Part shown: positions 48,667-58,746 of the stretch, in pieces
How the letters are laid out: each line of letters starts with the position of its first letter
Numbering within the stretch: the stretch's first letter is position 1
Assembly (NCBI RefSeq): GCF_900243745.1
Contig: NZ_LT984798.1
Span: forward strand, 1,730,501 to 1,794,500
Reading direction: 5' to 3'
DNA from: Desulfovibrio sp. G11
GTDB lineage: Bacteria; Desulfobacterota; Desulfovibrionia; Desulfovibrionales; Desulfovibrionaceae
DNA length: 64,000 nt
Made by a program: the position numbers and the translations under genes
Notes under the pieces: generated by a model
Told to the model about the DNA's origin: nothing
Databases searched by the model: none
Seen by the model: the letters and a program-made list of their open reading frames with translations, nothing else

Positions 48667-50127
48667 TTACAGCGCAGGCCTGCCGATGCCGGGCAGTGTC
48701 TGCTCCAGGCTGTGCCCAAGGGCCAGCACCTGCGTTTCTTCAAAAGGCTTGCCAATGATCTGCATGCCCACGGGCATGCCGCTTTTTGCCCCAAGGCCCA
48801 CAGGCAAGGAGAGGCCCGGCAGGCCGGCCAGGTTCAGGGACAGGGTATAGGCGTCCATAAGGTAAATCTGCAGGGGATCAGCGGTGTTGCCGCCCAGGTC
48901 GCGCGCGGTCACGGGCGATACGGGAGCCAGCAGGGCATCGCACTGGCCGAGAGCCGCGAGCAGTTCATCACGGATAAGACGGCGCACCTGGGCGGCCTTG
49001 CGGTAGTAGGCATCGTAATAGCCGGATGACAGCACGTAGGCCCCAAGCATGATGCGGCGCTTGACTTCCGGCCCGAAGCCCTCGGTGCGGCTGTGTACAT
49101 AGAGATCGTCAAGGTTTTTGATGTCTGCCGAGCGGTGGCCGAAGCGTACGCCGTCAAAGCGGGCCAGGTTTGAGCTGGCTTCGGCCATGGCGATAATGTA
49201 GTAGGTGGCAATGGCCGCATCCGTGTGGGGCAGGCTTACTTCCACCAGTTCCGCGCCCTGGTTTCTGGCGGCCTGTATGGCGGCCTCGCAGGCTGCCCGC
49301 ACCTCGTCGCTCAGCCCCTGGCCGTAAAATTCCCTGGGAATGCCCAGGCGCGCGCCCTTGAGGGGCCGCGAAGACAGAGCCGCGGCATAGTCTTCTGCCG
49401 GGCGCGGATCGCAGGTATTGTCGCGTGAATCATATCCGGCAATGGCCGTCAGTACGCGGGCGCAGTCTTCCACACTACGTGTGAGGGGGCCGACCTGATC
49501 AAGGGACGAGCCATAGGCGATGACCCCGTAGCGCGAAACCCGCCCATATGTGGGCTTGAGGCCCACGCAGCCGCAGAAGGACGCAGGCTGGCGTATGGAG
49601 CCGCCGGTGTCGGTTCCCAGAGAAGCGAAGCACTGTCCGGCTGTTACCGACGCGGCGGAGCCGCCGCTGGACCCGCCCGGAACCTTGTTGAGGTTCCAGG
49701 GATTACGCGTGACCTTGAAGGCCGAGTTTTCCGTGCTGGAGCCCATGGCGAACTCGTCCAGGTTTGTTTTGCCCAGAATGACGGCCCCGGCTTCGTGCAG
49801 TTTTTGCACGGCAAAGGCATCGTAGAAGGGCGTATAGCCTTCAAGCATGCGCGAACCGGCCGTGGTGGGCATGCCCCTGGTGGAAAAGGCGTCCTTGAGC
49901 GTGACAGGTACACCCCACAGCGGCCGTGCGGCATCGGGGCCTTCGCTGTCCAGCGTGGTGGCACGGGCCAGCGCGTTTTCGGCATTCACGTAAAGCAGGG
50001 CGGCCAGATGCGGCTCTGTGGCGGTGATGCGGTCAAGGCAGGCCGTGGTGACATCCACCGCGCTCAGTTCTTTTTTTTGCAGGGCCTGGGCCACAGCCGT
50101 GAGAGAGAGGGAGCATATGTCGGTCAT
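48667..50127 (-). CDS. gatA: Asp-tRNA(Asn)/Glu-tRNA(Gln) amidotransferase subunit A
   Basis: Glutaminase subunit of GatCAB, which converts Glu-tRNA(Gln) or Asp-tRNA(Asn) to the amidated form; 486 aa. The amidase-signature triad is visible: Lys in [11 protein letters not shown], cis-Ser and catalytic Ser in [11 protein letters not shown] and [13 protein letters not shown]. The start is ATG 50127 (MTDICSLSL), matching family N-termini. gatC lies upstream on the same strand after 224 bases. gatB is not in the window. Confidence 0.97.
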   Translation of the reverse strand: MTDICSLSLTAVAQALQKKELSAVDVTTACLDRITATEPHLAALLYVNAENALARATTLDSEGPDAARPLWGVPVTLKDAFSTRGMPTTAGSRMLEGYTPFYDAFAVQKLHEAGAVILGKTNLDEFAMGSSTENSAFKVTRNPWNLNKVPGGSSGGSAASVTAGQCFASLGTDTGGSIRQPASFCGCVGLKPTYGRVSRYGVIAYGSSLDQVGPLTRSVEDCARVLTAIAGYDSRDNTCDPRPAEDYAAALSSRPLKGARLGIPREFYGQGLSDEVRAACEAAIQAARNQGAELVEVSLPHTDAAIATYYIIAMAEASSNLARFDGVRFGHRSADIKNLDDLYVHSRTEGFGPEVKRRIMLGAYVLSSGYYDAYYRKAAQVRRLIRDELLAALGQCDALLAPVSPVTARDLGGNTADPLQIYLMDAYTLSLNLAGLPGLSLPVGLGAKSGMPVGMQIIGKPFEETQVLALGHSLEQTLPGIGRPAL

Positions 50128-50351
50128 GGTATTCTCGAAAGTTCTGCTTGTAGTGTTGGCGTAAACGGAAACCTGCCCGCAGGATCTGCCTCGCACTGTT
50201 TTGCCCGTCGCCTGTGCCGCATTCGCATATTACTGCGGCGTAAGGCCGGAAGTGCCGGTAATGAAGGCAGCACCGCTGTGTACCTGGCTGTTGCGCGCTG
50301 CAAGGAGCGTTCTGACGGCTTTGAAAATAGATATTTCAAAGCTCGGATGCT

Positions 50352-50648
50352 CTAGACAATACGCGGAACCATAAAATATTCGCCGTCTGCCTCGGGAGCG
50401 TTTGCCAGCACATCCTGGCGTGTGCAGACATGGGCGGCCACGTCTTCGCGCGGGGCGGGCTGGTGCTGCGCAGGGCTGTACAGCGGCTCCGCCCGGCTGG
50501 TATCCACCTTGGCGAGCACATCCATATAGCCGAGGATGTCATCCAGTTGCCGGGCGAAAAGCGTTTGCTCTTCCTCACTGACAGTGAGGCGTGAGAGTTC
50601 GGCCATATGAGCCACTTCTTTCAAGCCGATACCTTTGTTCTGTGCCAT
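50352..50648 (-). CDS. gatC: Asp-tRNA(Asn)/Glu-tRNA(Gln) amidotransferase subunit C
   Basis: Small belt subunit stabilising GatA-GatB, 98 aa. EVAHMAELSRLTVSEEE, then FARQLDDILGYMDVLAKVDT, and the C-terminal EYFMVPRIV are typical. ATG 50648 has AGGA upstream. The 224-base spacer to gatA is longer than usual and shows no gene. Confidence 0.95.
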   Translation of the reverse strand: MAQNKGIGLKEVAHMAELSRLTVSEEEQTLFARQLDDILGYMDVLAKVDTSRAEPLYSPAQHQPAPREDVAAHVCTRQDVLANAPEADGEYFMVPRIV

Positions 50649-50822
50649 GTTACGAGGTCCTTTGCCTTGTCCCGGAAGCACCGGGGCGGCGATTCCGGAG
50701 GGATGTTGTAAATTTTTCCGGCATGGCGCTGCGGGGCTGCCGGAGCGGGCGTCTGTGCCGCTGCCGTGCCGTTTCCGGATAATTTTTTGCCGTAACAGGT
50801 TCCGGCGAAACGCTGTTATCGG

Positions 50823-50863
50823 CTGCTCCCCGCGCGGCTATACCCACGCGGGGAGCAGTTTTT
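50823..50863 (+). terminator. hairpin with plus-strand T run, upstream of gatC
   Basis: CTGCTCCCCGCG (50823-50834) pairs with its complement (50847-50858), 12-base loop, followed by TTTTT on the plus strand. It lies 15 bases past the stop of the minus-strand lipoprotein gene. The T run faces the wrong way for that gene, so it may act as a simple stem-loop end for it or stop antisense transcription. Confidence 0.5.
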
Positions 50864-50877
50864 AAGATAGGGCAGCC

Positions 50878-52233
50878 CTACAGGCGCGACGGCAGGCTCA
50901 GCTTGTACGAGGGCCTGGGAGTCGTGCCGATGGGTTGCAGCGTCGGCTGCTGCCCGTCGGGCGCAAGGGGGTTGCCCTCCGCATCCACGGGCGGCAGACC
51001 CTGCATGCGCAGGGCGGATTGCTGCAGGATATTGCTGCGTGTCTGCCGGAATTCGTCTACGTTGACGGGAACCATGCCCGTGGGGGACACGCCGAAGATA
51101 AAGAGCTTCTGATGCGCCACGCCCGCGCTGTCCCAGGTGATGGGAGCCATACCCCAGACCATGTGTGAGGCGCGCTGCGCACGGGCGGTTATTTCCGGCG
51201 CGGTCAGACGTGAGGTCAGGCCGAGGCTGACGCTGAAACGGGCAAAATCGTACCCGAGGGCCGTCCAGAAGTCCGAACTCGAGGACTGGAGTGCGCGGGG
51301 GGCGTGGGTCGGATTCCAGGCGGCAGGAAAGACCGCCAGGGCGAATTTTTCAGGAGAATTGACCACCTTGCCGTACAGGCCCTGTTCCCACAGGGTCGTA
51401 CCGAGCAGCACCAGGCGGTCTTCGCCGTTATAGAGCAGACTTGTGGTCAGCATGTCCATACTTTTCCACGAATCCGGCACAAAAAGCGCTTCAAAGGCGG
51501 TCTGGGGAACGGGGGTGCGGCTGCCTTCAGGTGTCTGGGCGTTGATGAGCGGCGCTGCGGCGGAACTCCACGATGTGGGATCGGACGGATTGTAGCCGGC
51601 CTTCTGGAGAGGCATGTTGCGTTTGTACAGGCTTTGTTCCAGCAGGCCGGTCATGCGCACGCCATAGGCATCGCTGGGGTAGAAGGCTCCGTAGCTGTGG
51701 ATGTTCAGGCTGTCGGTGGCAAAGCCGACAAGGGCATCAATCTGGTCCTGCGGGCCGGGAAAAAAGCGCCATGCATGCGTACCTTCGTCACCCTGTTCCA
51801 GCGAGGGCAGAAAGGTGAAAAAAGCTTTCTTGTCCGTAGCGCCGGACTTGCGGGCCTGGGCGTAGCCGGATGCCTGCAGGGGGCCGCCCACCACAGCACA
51901 GGCGGCGGGCAGGGCGTTAATCTTCTGCAGCCAGTCCGAGGCTTCGGTGTTGATTATTTCAAGGCGCACGTTGACGCCGTTGGCGGCCATTTCTTTCTGG
52001 GCGATCTGCGCGCCCTGGCGGATCTTGTTGCCGATGGGCGCATATTGCCCGGACGCGGGCAGGGCCAGAGCCACGCAGGCTTCTGGCTTGGAGCTTTGAA
52101 CGGGCGCGGGCGCTGGGCGCTGGCCTCCGCCAAAAGGCATCTTGCAGGCACTGAGGCAGCCGAGCAGCATGAGCAGCAGCAGGCCAAGCGTCATGCGCGC
52201 AAGGGGATGGCGACACGTTATGGCTGTACGCAC
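50878..52233 (-). CDS. periplasmic-binding-fold lipoprotein (LpoA/penicillin-binding-protein-activator-like)
   Basis: Exported lipoprotein of 451 aa: signal LGLLLLMLLGCLSAC with lipobox LSAC near residue 29. It is followed by a type I periplasmic-binding domain (VALALPASGQYAPIGNKIRQ, then GAQIAQKEM and AVVGGPLQASGYAQARK). This is the Peripla_BP_6 type seen in amino-acid receptors and in LpoA. The Pro/Gln-rich C-tail ends SLPSRL. The start is GTG 52233 with GGAGG five bases upstream; an ORF extension to 52476 crosses the dnaK terminator and is not real. The ligand is unknown. Confidence 0.85.
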   Translation of the reverse strand: MRTAITCRHPLARMTLGLLLLMLLGCLSACKMPFGGGQRPAPAPVQSSKPEACVALALPASGQYAPIGNKIRQGAQIAQKEMAANGVNVRLEIINTEASDWLQKINALPAACAVVGGPLQASGYAQARKSGATDKKAFFTFLPSLEQGDEGTHAWRFFPGPQDQIDALVGFATDSLNIHSYGAFYPSDAYGVRMTGLLEQSLYKRNMPLQKAGYNPSDPTSWSSAAAPLINAQTPEGSRTPVPQTAFEALFVPDSWKSMDMLTTSLLYNGEDRLVLLGTTLWEQGLYGKVVNSPEKFALAVFPAAWNPTHAPRALQSSSSDFWTALGYDFARFSVSLGLTSRLTAPEITARAQRASHMVWGMAPITWDSAGVAHQKLFIFGVSPTGMVPVNVDEFRQTRSNILQQSALRMQGLPPVDAEGNPLAPDGQQPTLQPIGTTPRPSYKLSLPSRL

Positions 52234-52292
52234 TGTATCCTCCGGCAGGAGAGTTTTGGCACGGGCCGGATGGCCCCTTGCCCATAAAAAGC

Positions 52293-52325
52293 AAAAGGTC
52301 TGGCTCACAGGGAGCCAGACCTTTT
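52293..52325 (-). terminator. terminator of dnaK
   Basis: A perfect 14-base stem, AAAAGGTCTGGCTC (52293-52306) with its complement (52312-52325), and a 5-base loop. On the minus strand it ends in TTTTGCTTTTT. It lies between dnaK and the lipoprotein gene. Confidence 0.88.
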
Positions 52326-52496
52326 TAGTACAGTGAAGGCATTGAGGCAAGTTCACCCGCATGCGGGCCGTTGTGCGGCCTGCTGCATACTGGAAAGGCG
52401 GGCGGTTTGCTTCGGGAGCCGGCCCCTGGCCCGCAACCGGCGAAGACTGTTGAGTCCGATGCGGTTTCGCGGCCATGCGGGGCTTGCCCTGTGCGC

Positions 52497-54413
52497 CTAT
52501 TTTTTTACTTCGGTGTAGTCGGCGTCGACCACATCATCGGCCGCATTGCCCTGGGGCTGTCCTTCGGCGGCGCCCGCATCGGCCTGTGCGCCGGCTGCGC
52601 CGGTCTGCTGGGCCTGCTGCTGGTAAAGCTGCTCGGCCAGCTTGTGAGAGGCCTTGGCCAGCTCGTCCGTGGCGGTCTTGATGGCAGCGGCGTCTTCGCC
52701 TTCCATCAGTTTGCGCAGGTCGGCCATCTTGGTTTCAATGTCGCTCTTGACGGCGGCGTCAGCCTTGTCGCCCAGATCGGCCAGAGATTTTTCAGTGCCG
52801 TAGATGAGGCTGTCGGCATGGTTGCGGGCCTCAATAAGTTCCTGCTTTTTCTTGTCATCGGTGGCGTGGGCTTCAGCCTCGCGCACCAGCTTCTGGATGT
52901 CTTCTTCAGACAGGCCGGACGAAGCGGTGATCTTGATGGACTGTTCCTTGCCGGTGCCCATATCCTTGGCGGACACGTTGACGATACCGTTGGCGTCGAT
53001 GTCAAAAGAGACCTCGATCTGCGGCACGCCGCGGGGCGCCGGGGGAATGCCCGCCAGGTCAAAGCGGGCCAGTGTCATGTTGTCCGCAGACATGGGGCGT
53101 TCGCCCTGGAGCACGTGGATGGACACCGAAGGCTGGTTGTCGGAGGCCGTGGTGAACACCTGACTCTTGCGCGTGGGAATGGTGGTGTTGCGCTCAATAA
53201 GCCTGGTGAATACGCCGCCCATGGTTTCAATGCCCAGGGAAAGCGGGGTCACGTCGAGCAGCAGCACGTCCTTCACGTCGCCGCTGAGGATGCCGCCCTG
53301 AATGGCAGCGCCCATGGCCACCACTTCGTCAGGGTTGACGGAGCGGTTGGGTTCCTTGCCGAAAAACTTGCCCACAACCTGCTGCACCAGGGGCATGCGG
53401 GTCATGCCGCCCACAAGGATGACTTCATCGATCTGGTCGGCGGTCATGCCGGCGTCGGCAAGCGCCTTCTTGCACGGCTCGGTGGTGCTTTCCACAAGGT
53501 CGCCCACCAGCGATTCCAGCTTGGCGCGGCTGATCTTGACGAGCATGTGCTTGGGACCGTTCTGGTCAGCGGTGATAAAGGGCAGATTGACCTCGGTTTC
53601 CATAGAGGTGGAAAGGTCTTTCTTGGCCTTTTCAGCGGCTTCTTTCAGGCGCTGCAGGGCCATGCTGTCCTTGGACAGGTCAATGCCGTTTTCCTTTTTG
53701 AACTCTTCCACCAGGAAGTTGATAACGCGCTGGTCGAAGTCTTCGCCGCCCAGGAACGTGTCACCGTTGGTGGCGCGCACTTCAACCACGTTATCGCCCA
53801 CTTCAAGAATGGAGATATCAAACGTGCCGCCGCCAAGGTCGAAGACGGCGATTTTTTCGTTGGCCTTCTTGTCGGCGCCATAAGCCAGCGAAGCGGCGGT
53901 AGGTTCGTTGATGATGCGCTTGACCTCAAGACCGGCAATGCGGCCCGCGTCCTTGGTGGCCTGGCGCTGCGCGTCATTGAAGTAGGCCGGCACGGTGATG
54001 ACGGCTTCGGTGACGGTTTCGCCCAGGTAGGCTTCGGCATCAGCCTTGAGCTTGGCCAGTATCATGGCCGAAATTTCAGGAGAACTGTAGGTGCGCCCAT
54101 CCACTTCAACGCCGGCATCGCCGTTGGGGGCCTTTACGATGGCGTAAGGGCTGTGCTCCTTCCAACGGTCCACTTCGGGGCTGTCAAATTTGCGGCCCAT
54201 AAGGCGCTTGATGGCAAAAATGGTGCGTGTGGGGTTGGTTACGGCCTGACGCTTGGCGATTTCGCCCACCAGGCGTTCCTTGTCAGTAAAGGCCACCACG
54301 GAAGGGGTGGTGCGGCCGCCTTCGGGGTTGGTGATGCATTTGGGGTCCTTGCCCTCCATAACATACACGCAGGAGTTGGTGGTACCCAGGTCAATACCGA
54401 TAATCTTGGACAT
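52497..54413 (-). CDS. dnaK: DnaK (Hsp70 chaperone)
   Basis: ATP-dependent chaperone, 638 aa, normal length. The ATPase domain begins [19 protein letters not shown] and includes [33 protein letters not shown] and the [14 protein letters not shown] motif. The linker and substrate domain contain [16 protein letters not shown]. The C-terminus is the bacterial [12 protein letters not shown] 54413 follows GAGGAGG; the upstream in-frame extension is not homologous. It is monocistronic, with no grpE or dnaJ beside it. Confidence 0.98.
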
Positions 54414-54717
54414 ATGGTGATCCTCCTCGGGGAAAACTTGTCTTGTGCTTGGTCGCGCAGCGACCTGCCACGCTGTGCGTCTGCGGAGCGGCGCGCGCGT
54501 CAAATTCTGCGGACTGGCCTGCTAGCCGCCCCGTATATGTAAGTCCTTCTCGCGGGTCGTCCAGAGTCTGCCTGAAAAAAACGACAAAAAAACTCTTTGT
54601 AATGAAAAAAAAATGTATTTCGGGTGTTTTTGAGATTGACCTTTCTTTCCCAAACTTGGTAGTGATTTTTTTAACTACAATGTGTCACGGCAGACACAGA
54701 CTATCAGGAGGAGATAG
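54414..54717. promoter_or_regulatory. divergent control region of dnaK and split-Soret cytochrome
   Basis: 304 bases without a gene, AT-rich in the half nearer the cytochrome. No CIRCE inverted repeat and no convincing sigma32 promoter were found for dnaK. On the cytochrome side, an imperfect inverted repeat GTAGT-N10-ACTAC (54659-54678) overlaps a TACAAT -10-like box, a candidate regulator site. Confidence 0.35.
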
Positions 54718-55557
54718 ATGAACATCGGCAGACGTGATCTTATCTGCGGCCTTGGCGGGCTTGCGGTGGGCGGAGCTATGCTCGGCCTTGGTAGTGTTGA
54801 GGCCAGGGCTGCGGGGCAGGCGCAGCCTGCGTCGGGTCGCTTTGACCAGGTGGGCGGAGCCTTTGGCTGGAAGCCCCACAAGCTTGACCCCAAGGAATGC
54901 GCCCAGGTGGCCTATGACGGTTACTGGTACAAGGGCTTCGGCTGTGGGTTCGGCGCGTTTTACAGTATTGTCGGCCTGATGGGCGAAAAATACGGCGCGC
55001 CTTACAACCAGTTTCCCTTTGCCATGCTTGAAGCAAACAAGGGCGGCATTTCCGACTGGGGAACCATCTGTGGCGCTCTTTACGGTGCCGCTGCGACATT
55101 TTCGCTGTTCTGGGGCCGCAAGGAAGTGCACCCCATGGTCAACGAGCTGTTCCGCTGGTACGAAGTGACCAAGCTGCCCATTTTCAACCCCGGTGATGCA
55201 GCCCAGGGCGTCAAGGGCGATCTGCCCATGAGCGCTTCTGACTCTGTACTGTGCCACATTTCCGTGTCCAAGTGGTGTTATGAAAACAAGATCGAGGCTA
55301 CCAGCAAGCAGCGCAGCGAGCGTTGTGGCCGTCTTACTGCAGACGCTGCCTTCAAGGCTGCCGAAATAATCAATACCAAGATCGATCAGGGCAAGGACTT
55401 CAAGAGCACCTTCCCCATGCAGGCGTCCGTCAGCAGTTGCGGCGAGTGCCATATGACCAAGGGCAATGACGCCAACTGGGCCAAGGGCATCATGGACTGC
55501 ACCCCCTGCCACAGCGGCACGGCGGCAACGCAGAACAAGTTTGTCAATCATCCCTAA
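54718..55557 (+). CDS. split-Soret cytochrome c
   Basis: Periplasmic diheme cytochrome, 279 aa before processing. The N-terminus has Arg-Arg (GRRDLICGLGGLAVGG), suggesting Tat export, and cleavage near ARAA would leave about 247 residues, the size known for D. desulfuricans split-Soret cytochrome c. Two heme-binding sites lie at the C-terminus, CGECH (241-245) and CTPCH (261-265). The upstream part holds the cysteine-containing KGFGCGFGAFYSIVGLMGEK and WGTICGALYGAAATF of the C_GCAxxG_C_C family. AGGAGG precedes the ATG. Its electron partner is unknown; roles in nitrate-grown cells have been proposed for the family. Confidence 0.93.
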   Translation: MNIGRRDLICGLGGLAVGGAMLGLGSVEARAAGQAQPASGRFDQVGGAFGWKPHKLDPKECAQVAYDGYWYKGFGCGFGAFYSIVGLMGEKYGAPYNQFPFAMLEANKGGISDWGTICGALYGAAATFSLFWGRKEVHPMVNELFRWYEVTKLPIFNPGDAAQGVKGDLPMSASDSVLCHISVSKWCYENKIEATSKQRSERCGRLTADAAFKAAEIINTKIDQGKDFKSTFPMQASVSSCGECHMTKGNDANWAKGIMDCTPCHSGTAATQNKFVNHP

Positions 55558-55580
55558 GTTATTGTGATATGATTCTTTAC

Positions 55581-55655
55581 CCGGGCCGTTGCAACAAAGG
55601 CCCGGACGGTTTCAGGCGGCCTGCTTTTTTATGGAAAGGTGGGCCGCCTGATGCT
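55581..55655 (+). terminator. two hairpins after the split-Soret cytochrome gene
   Basis: CCGGGCC/GGCCCGG (55581-55605) is followed by a second stem, AGGCGGCC/GGGCCGCCT, whose loop contains TTTTTT. Neither is a classical terminator with a trailing T run. They lie in the 255-base convergent gap before the chemoreceptor stop. Confidence 0.45.
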
Positions 55656-55812
55656 TTTTCATGGAGTTTTGCGCCGGGCATGCATGGCGGTGTAAGAGTT
55701 CACATGGAGCGAGAAGGATTCTTTATGCCGTGTTTGTTATAAATGGCCCGATGTCAAGGGCGTCGGGCTGCGAGGCTTGCATGGGGTACGCGCTGTGCGC
55801 GCCCGTGCAGCC

Positions 55813-57396
55813 TTACTGTTGTGTGTGGTCTTCCTTGCGTATGGCGTCAAGAATGCCTGTGACAACGCTGACCTGACCGGCCATGTCGTTGACCTGGCGT
55901 GCCGCCATATCCATCGCTTCCGCAATGTGGGCGCTCAGGCTGTTGACTTCGGCTATATGCCGGTTGATTTCTTCCGAGGCGGCGGACTGCTCCGTAGCCG
56001 CGGCGGCAATGGCAGAAACCCGCGAGCTGGAATCCCCGGCCAGAGCTGAAATCTGCTCCAGCGACTGTCCTGACTCTTCGGCCATGCGACTCACCTCGTC
56101 AATGGCTGACACGGTATTGTCAACCGTGGTGGCGCTTTTGCCAGTGCCGTCCTGAATGGCGGCAATGGCGGTTTCCACCTCCTGGGTGGCACTCATGGTT
56201 TTTTCTGCCAGTTTACGCACTTCGTCGGCCACTACGGCAAAGCCACGCCCTGCCTCGCCTGCGCGGGCGGCCTCAATGGCTGCGTTGAGGGCGAGCAGGT
56301 TGGTCTGATCCGCAATGTCGCGGATAAGGGTGAGCACCGCACCGATATCCTTGGCCTGTTTGTCAAGACCGCCCATGTCACCCATGAGTCCGCTGGACTG
56401 CTGCTGCACGCTCTGCATGCTCTGGATGGTGCGCAGCACAATGCCCGCGCCTTCCTGGGCATGTCCCTGTACGGATGTTGCGGCCTTGGCGGCGCCTTCG
56501 GCATTATGGGCCACCTCAAGTACGGTGGCGTTCATTTCGTTCATGGCGGTGGCGGTTTCGGCCATGCGCCCGGCGGCAACACCCGCCTTGTCACGCACGT
56601 CACCAAGTGAAGCATTGAGCGTGTCGGCCGCATGCTGCAGGTGCGCCACCACGTCTTCAAGCTGTGTGACGGTGTGCACTCTTGCCTTGTGCGCGGCCTC
56701 GGCGGCCTGTTTTTCAAGCATGACTTTTTCAGTGATATCTTCGCCTATTTCCACATGCCCAATGGTTTTGCCTTCTGCATCCTTCAAGTAGTCCAGCATG
56801 ATCTGCATGGTCTTGCCGTTGGGCATGTGGTTGATGACCTTTTTATTGCCAAGGCGCAGCTGCTCGATGCCGCATTCGGGGGTATTGCAGATATTGCCCT
56901 GCTTTTCCGAGCAATGTTTGCCAACCACATCGTTTTGACATGTTTTATTCATGGTTTCGAGAGTATAGGTATTGCAGAATGTCCAGATCATGTCGTTGTC
57001 CGTAACGGAAACCGACATGGGCAGGGTGTTCAGTATGCCCTCGTACCAATGTGCCTGGCTTTCCAGCTTGGCGACCATGATGCGCAGTGACTCAGCCAGA
57101 TGGCCCAGGCAGTCGGTGCGGTACACGTCAAGCCTGGCCTCTTGATGCCCGGCGGCGATGGCTTCGGCGTAGAGAACGCATTTGCGGATGGGCGCGAGCC
57201 TGCCGTTAATGAATATTGCGCCGACGACGCCCAGAATCGCAATGCTCCCCGCGCCGAACAGCAGGGCTTTCCACATGGCTGCGGCGCTCAGGCCGTCGCC
57301 CAGGGCAAGCTTGAAGCCGGTCAGCATGGCCGCACAGGCCAGCACAAGGGCAATGATGAAAAATACAGTAATGCGAAAGCTGAGGGTGAGATTCAT
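55813..57396 (-). CDS. methyl-accepting chemotaxis protein with cysteine-rich PAS domain
   Basis: Chemoreceptor of 527 aa. Two membrane helices (about 8-27 and 43-63) are separated by only a short loop, so there is no sizeable periplasmic sensor. A HAMP-like stretch is followed by a PAS domain (about 115-225) holding Cys141, 153, 162, 170 and 175, which could bind metal, heme or respond to redox. The signalling tip is standard: [20 protein letters not shown], then [23 protein letters not shown] precedes ATG 57396. It faces the split-Soret gene. The ligand is unknown. Confidence 0.93.
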   Translation of the reverse strand: MNLTLSFRITVFFIIALVLACAAMLTGFKLALGDGLSAAAMWKALLFGAGSIAILGVVGAIFINGRLAPIRKCVLYAEAIAAGHQEARLDVYRTDCLGHLAESLRIMVAKLESQAHWYEGILNTLPMSVSVTDNDMIWTFCNTYTLETMNKTCQNDVVGKHCSEKQGNICNTPECGIEQLRLGNKKVINHMPNGKTMQIMLDYLKDAEGKTIGHVEIGEDITEKVMLEKQAAEAAHKARVHTVTQLEDVVAHLQHAADTLNASLGDVRDKAGVAAGRMAETATAMNEMNATVLEVAHNAEGAAKAATSVQGHAQEGAGIVLRTIQSMQSVQQQSSGLMGDMGGLDKQAKDIGAVLTLIRDIADQTNLLALNAAIEAARAGEAGRGFAVVADEVRKLAEKTMSATQEVETAIAAIQDGTGKSATTVDNTVSAIDEVSRMAEESGQSLEQISALAGDSSSRVSAIAAAATEQSAASEEINRHIAEVNSLSAHIAEAMDMAARQVNDMAGQVSVVTGILDAIRKEDHTQQ

Positions 57397-57688
57397 AAGG
57401 GTTCTTCCTTAGATAGCCGCTCCCGAAGTCACAGGTGGCGGAAAATACGTTCAGGTGTATCCATGGCTGCGGTGCTGTGTCGCGCGGGTTCTGGTCCGCG
57501 GCTCCAGACTGACTGTGTTTGTGTGTCCAATGGCCGGGGTTGGGCTGTTCCGGACGGCCCGTCAATGCATGCTGTGTGACATATCCGCCCCCCTGTGCAT
57601 GAAGTGCACCCGAAAGATGATCACGGCATTACCTGTTTATATAAAAATACGAGTTCTTTAGTCGTAAATAAAAAAAGGCGGATTCAAC
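57397..57688 (-). other. upstream region of the chemoreceptor, up to the IS30 end
   Basis: 292 bases without a gene. The stretch nearest the insertion element is AT-rich. No specific promoter was assigned. Confidence 0.35.
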
Positions 57689-58746
57689 TTGCAAGTGCAA
57701 CACCCTCAAGGTTGAATGAAAAGGCAAGGTGGTATAGCACTTTAGCCTCTCCATCCAACCAAAGATTGAGGGGCGTATGGGCTATGCACACCTTGCCAGG
57801 GAAGAACGGTACTACATCTGCCAGGCAGTGAAAAGTGGAACGTCACTGAGGGCCATAGCCAAAGCGATAGGCCGTAGCGTCTCAACTGTAAGCCGCGAAC
57901 TTGCGCGAAATACCGGGGCGCGTGGCTACCGCTACAGGCAGGCACACAAGCGCAGTCAGAAAAGGCAGACCAGTAAAGGGAAGAAGCGCATTGGCCTTGA
58001 GGTATGGACGTATGTTGAACAGTGTCTGCACCAGGACTTCAGTCCGGAGCAAATCTCTGGAGTTCTCAAACGCAAAGGTTTTGCCCTCAGTCATGAATGG
58101 ATTTACCAGTACATTCTGGCGGACAAAAAACGAGGAGGAACGCTGCACAGCCATTTGCGCTGCCAGCGCAAACGCAAACGACGATATGGCAAACCCGACA
58201 GACGAGGTCAAATCAAGGGGCGTATCAGCATAGACATACGCCCGTCCATTGTTGCCGAGCGCTCACGCCTTGGTGATTGGGAGGCTGATACCGTTGAAGG
58301 CAGTAAAGGAGGCCCCGTTTTGGTGACACTTGCAGAGCGTAAAAGTCGTCTTTTCCTGTTTGGCAAGGCTCCCAACAAAAGCGCCAGCGAAGTAAGGCGG
58401 GTCATTGAAGGACTCTTGACACCCATTAAGGACTTTGTTCAGACTATTACCTATGATAACGGCAAGGAGTTCAGCTACCATGCCGATGTGTCAGCTACAC
58501 TCGAGGCTCAGGGATTTTTTGCGCACCCCTACCATTCGTGGGAGCGTGGCTTGAACGAGAACTCCAATGGCCTTCTACGCCAATACTTCCCCAAGGGGGT
58601 AAGCTTGGCATCGGTCACGCAAGATGAGATCATAGCGGCAATGTGCCGCTTGAACTGGCGGCCTAGAAAATGCCTTGGGTTTAAGACACCCTATGAAGTT
58701 TTTTTAGAAGACGCCAATACCCAAGGACTGGGTGTTGCACTTTGAA
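57689..58746 (+). mobile_element. IS30-family insertion sequence
   Basis: A complete element of about 1058 bases. The left end TTGCAAGTGCAACACCC (57689-57705) and the inverted right end GGGTGTTGCACTTTGAA (58730-58746) match at 15 of 17 positions. The transposase fills almost all of the interior and its stop lies inside the right repeat. Exact outer ends and a 2-3-base target duplication could not be fixed. Confidence 0.85.
57777..58745 (+). CDS. IS30-family transposase
   Basis: DDE transposase, 322 aa, full length. The N-terminal helix-turn-helix (LREERYYICQ-like start, then SLRAIAKAIGRSVSTVSREL) binds the ends. The catalytic triad is visible as Asp in GDWEADTVEG, Asp in ITYDNGKEF and Glu in GLNENSNGLLRQYFPKG, the IS30 signature. 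No frameshift or stop is present, so it appears active. The ATG at 57777 has GAGGGG upstream. Its base composition is more AT-rich than the neighbours. Confidence 0.95.
   Translation: MGYAHLAREERYYICQAVKSGTSLRAIAKAIGRSVSTVSRELARNTGARGYRYRQAHKRSQKRQTSKGKKRIGLEVWTYVEQCLHQDFSPEQISGVLKRKGFALSHEWIYQYILADKKRGGTLHSHLRCQRKRKRRYGKPDRRGQIKGRISIDIRPSIVAERSRLGDWEADTVEGSKGGPVLVTLAERKSRLFLFGKAPNKSASEVRRVIEGLLTPIKDFVQTITYDNGKEFSYHADVSATLEAQGFFAHPYHSWERGLNENSNGLLRQYFPKGVSLASVTQDEIIAAMCRLNWRPRKCLGFKTPYEVFLEDANTQGLGVAL

Noticed and set aside
52234..52476. Upstream extension of the lipoprotein gene by 81 residues
   Set aside because: It crosses the dnaK terminator, while GTG 52233 has a proper ribosome site and signal peptide.
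52371..54542. 723-residue open frame opposite dnaK
   Set aside because: Antisense shadow of dnaK; Gly/Val/His-rich with no family resemblance.
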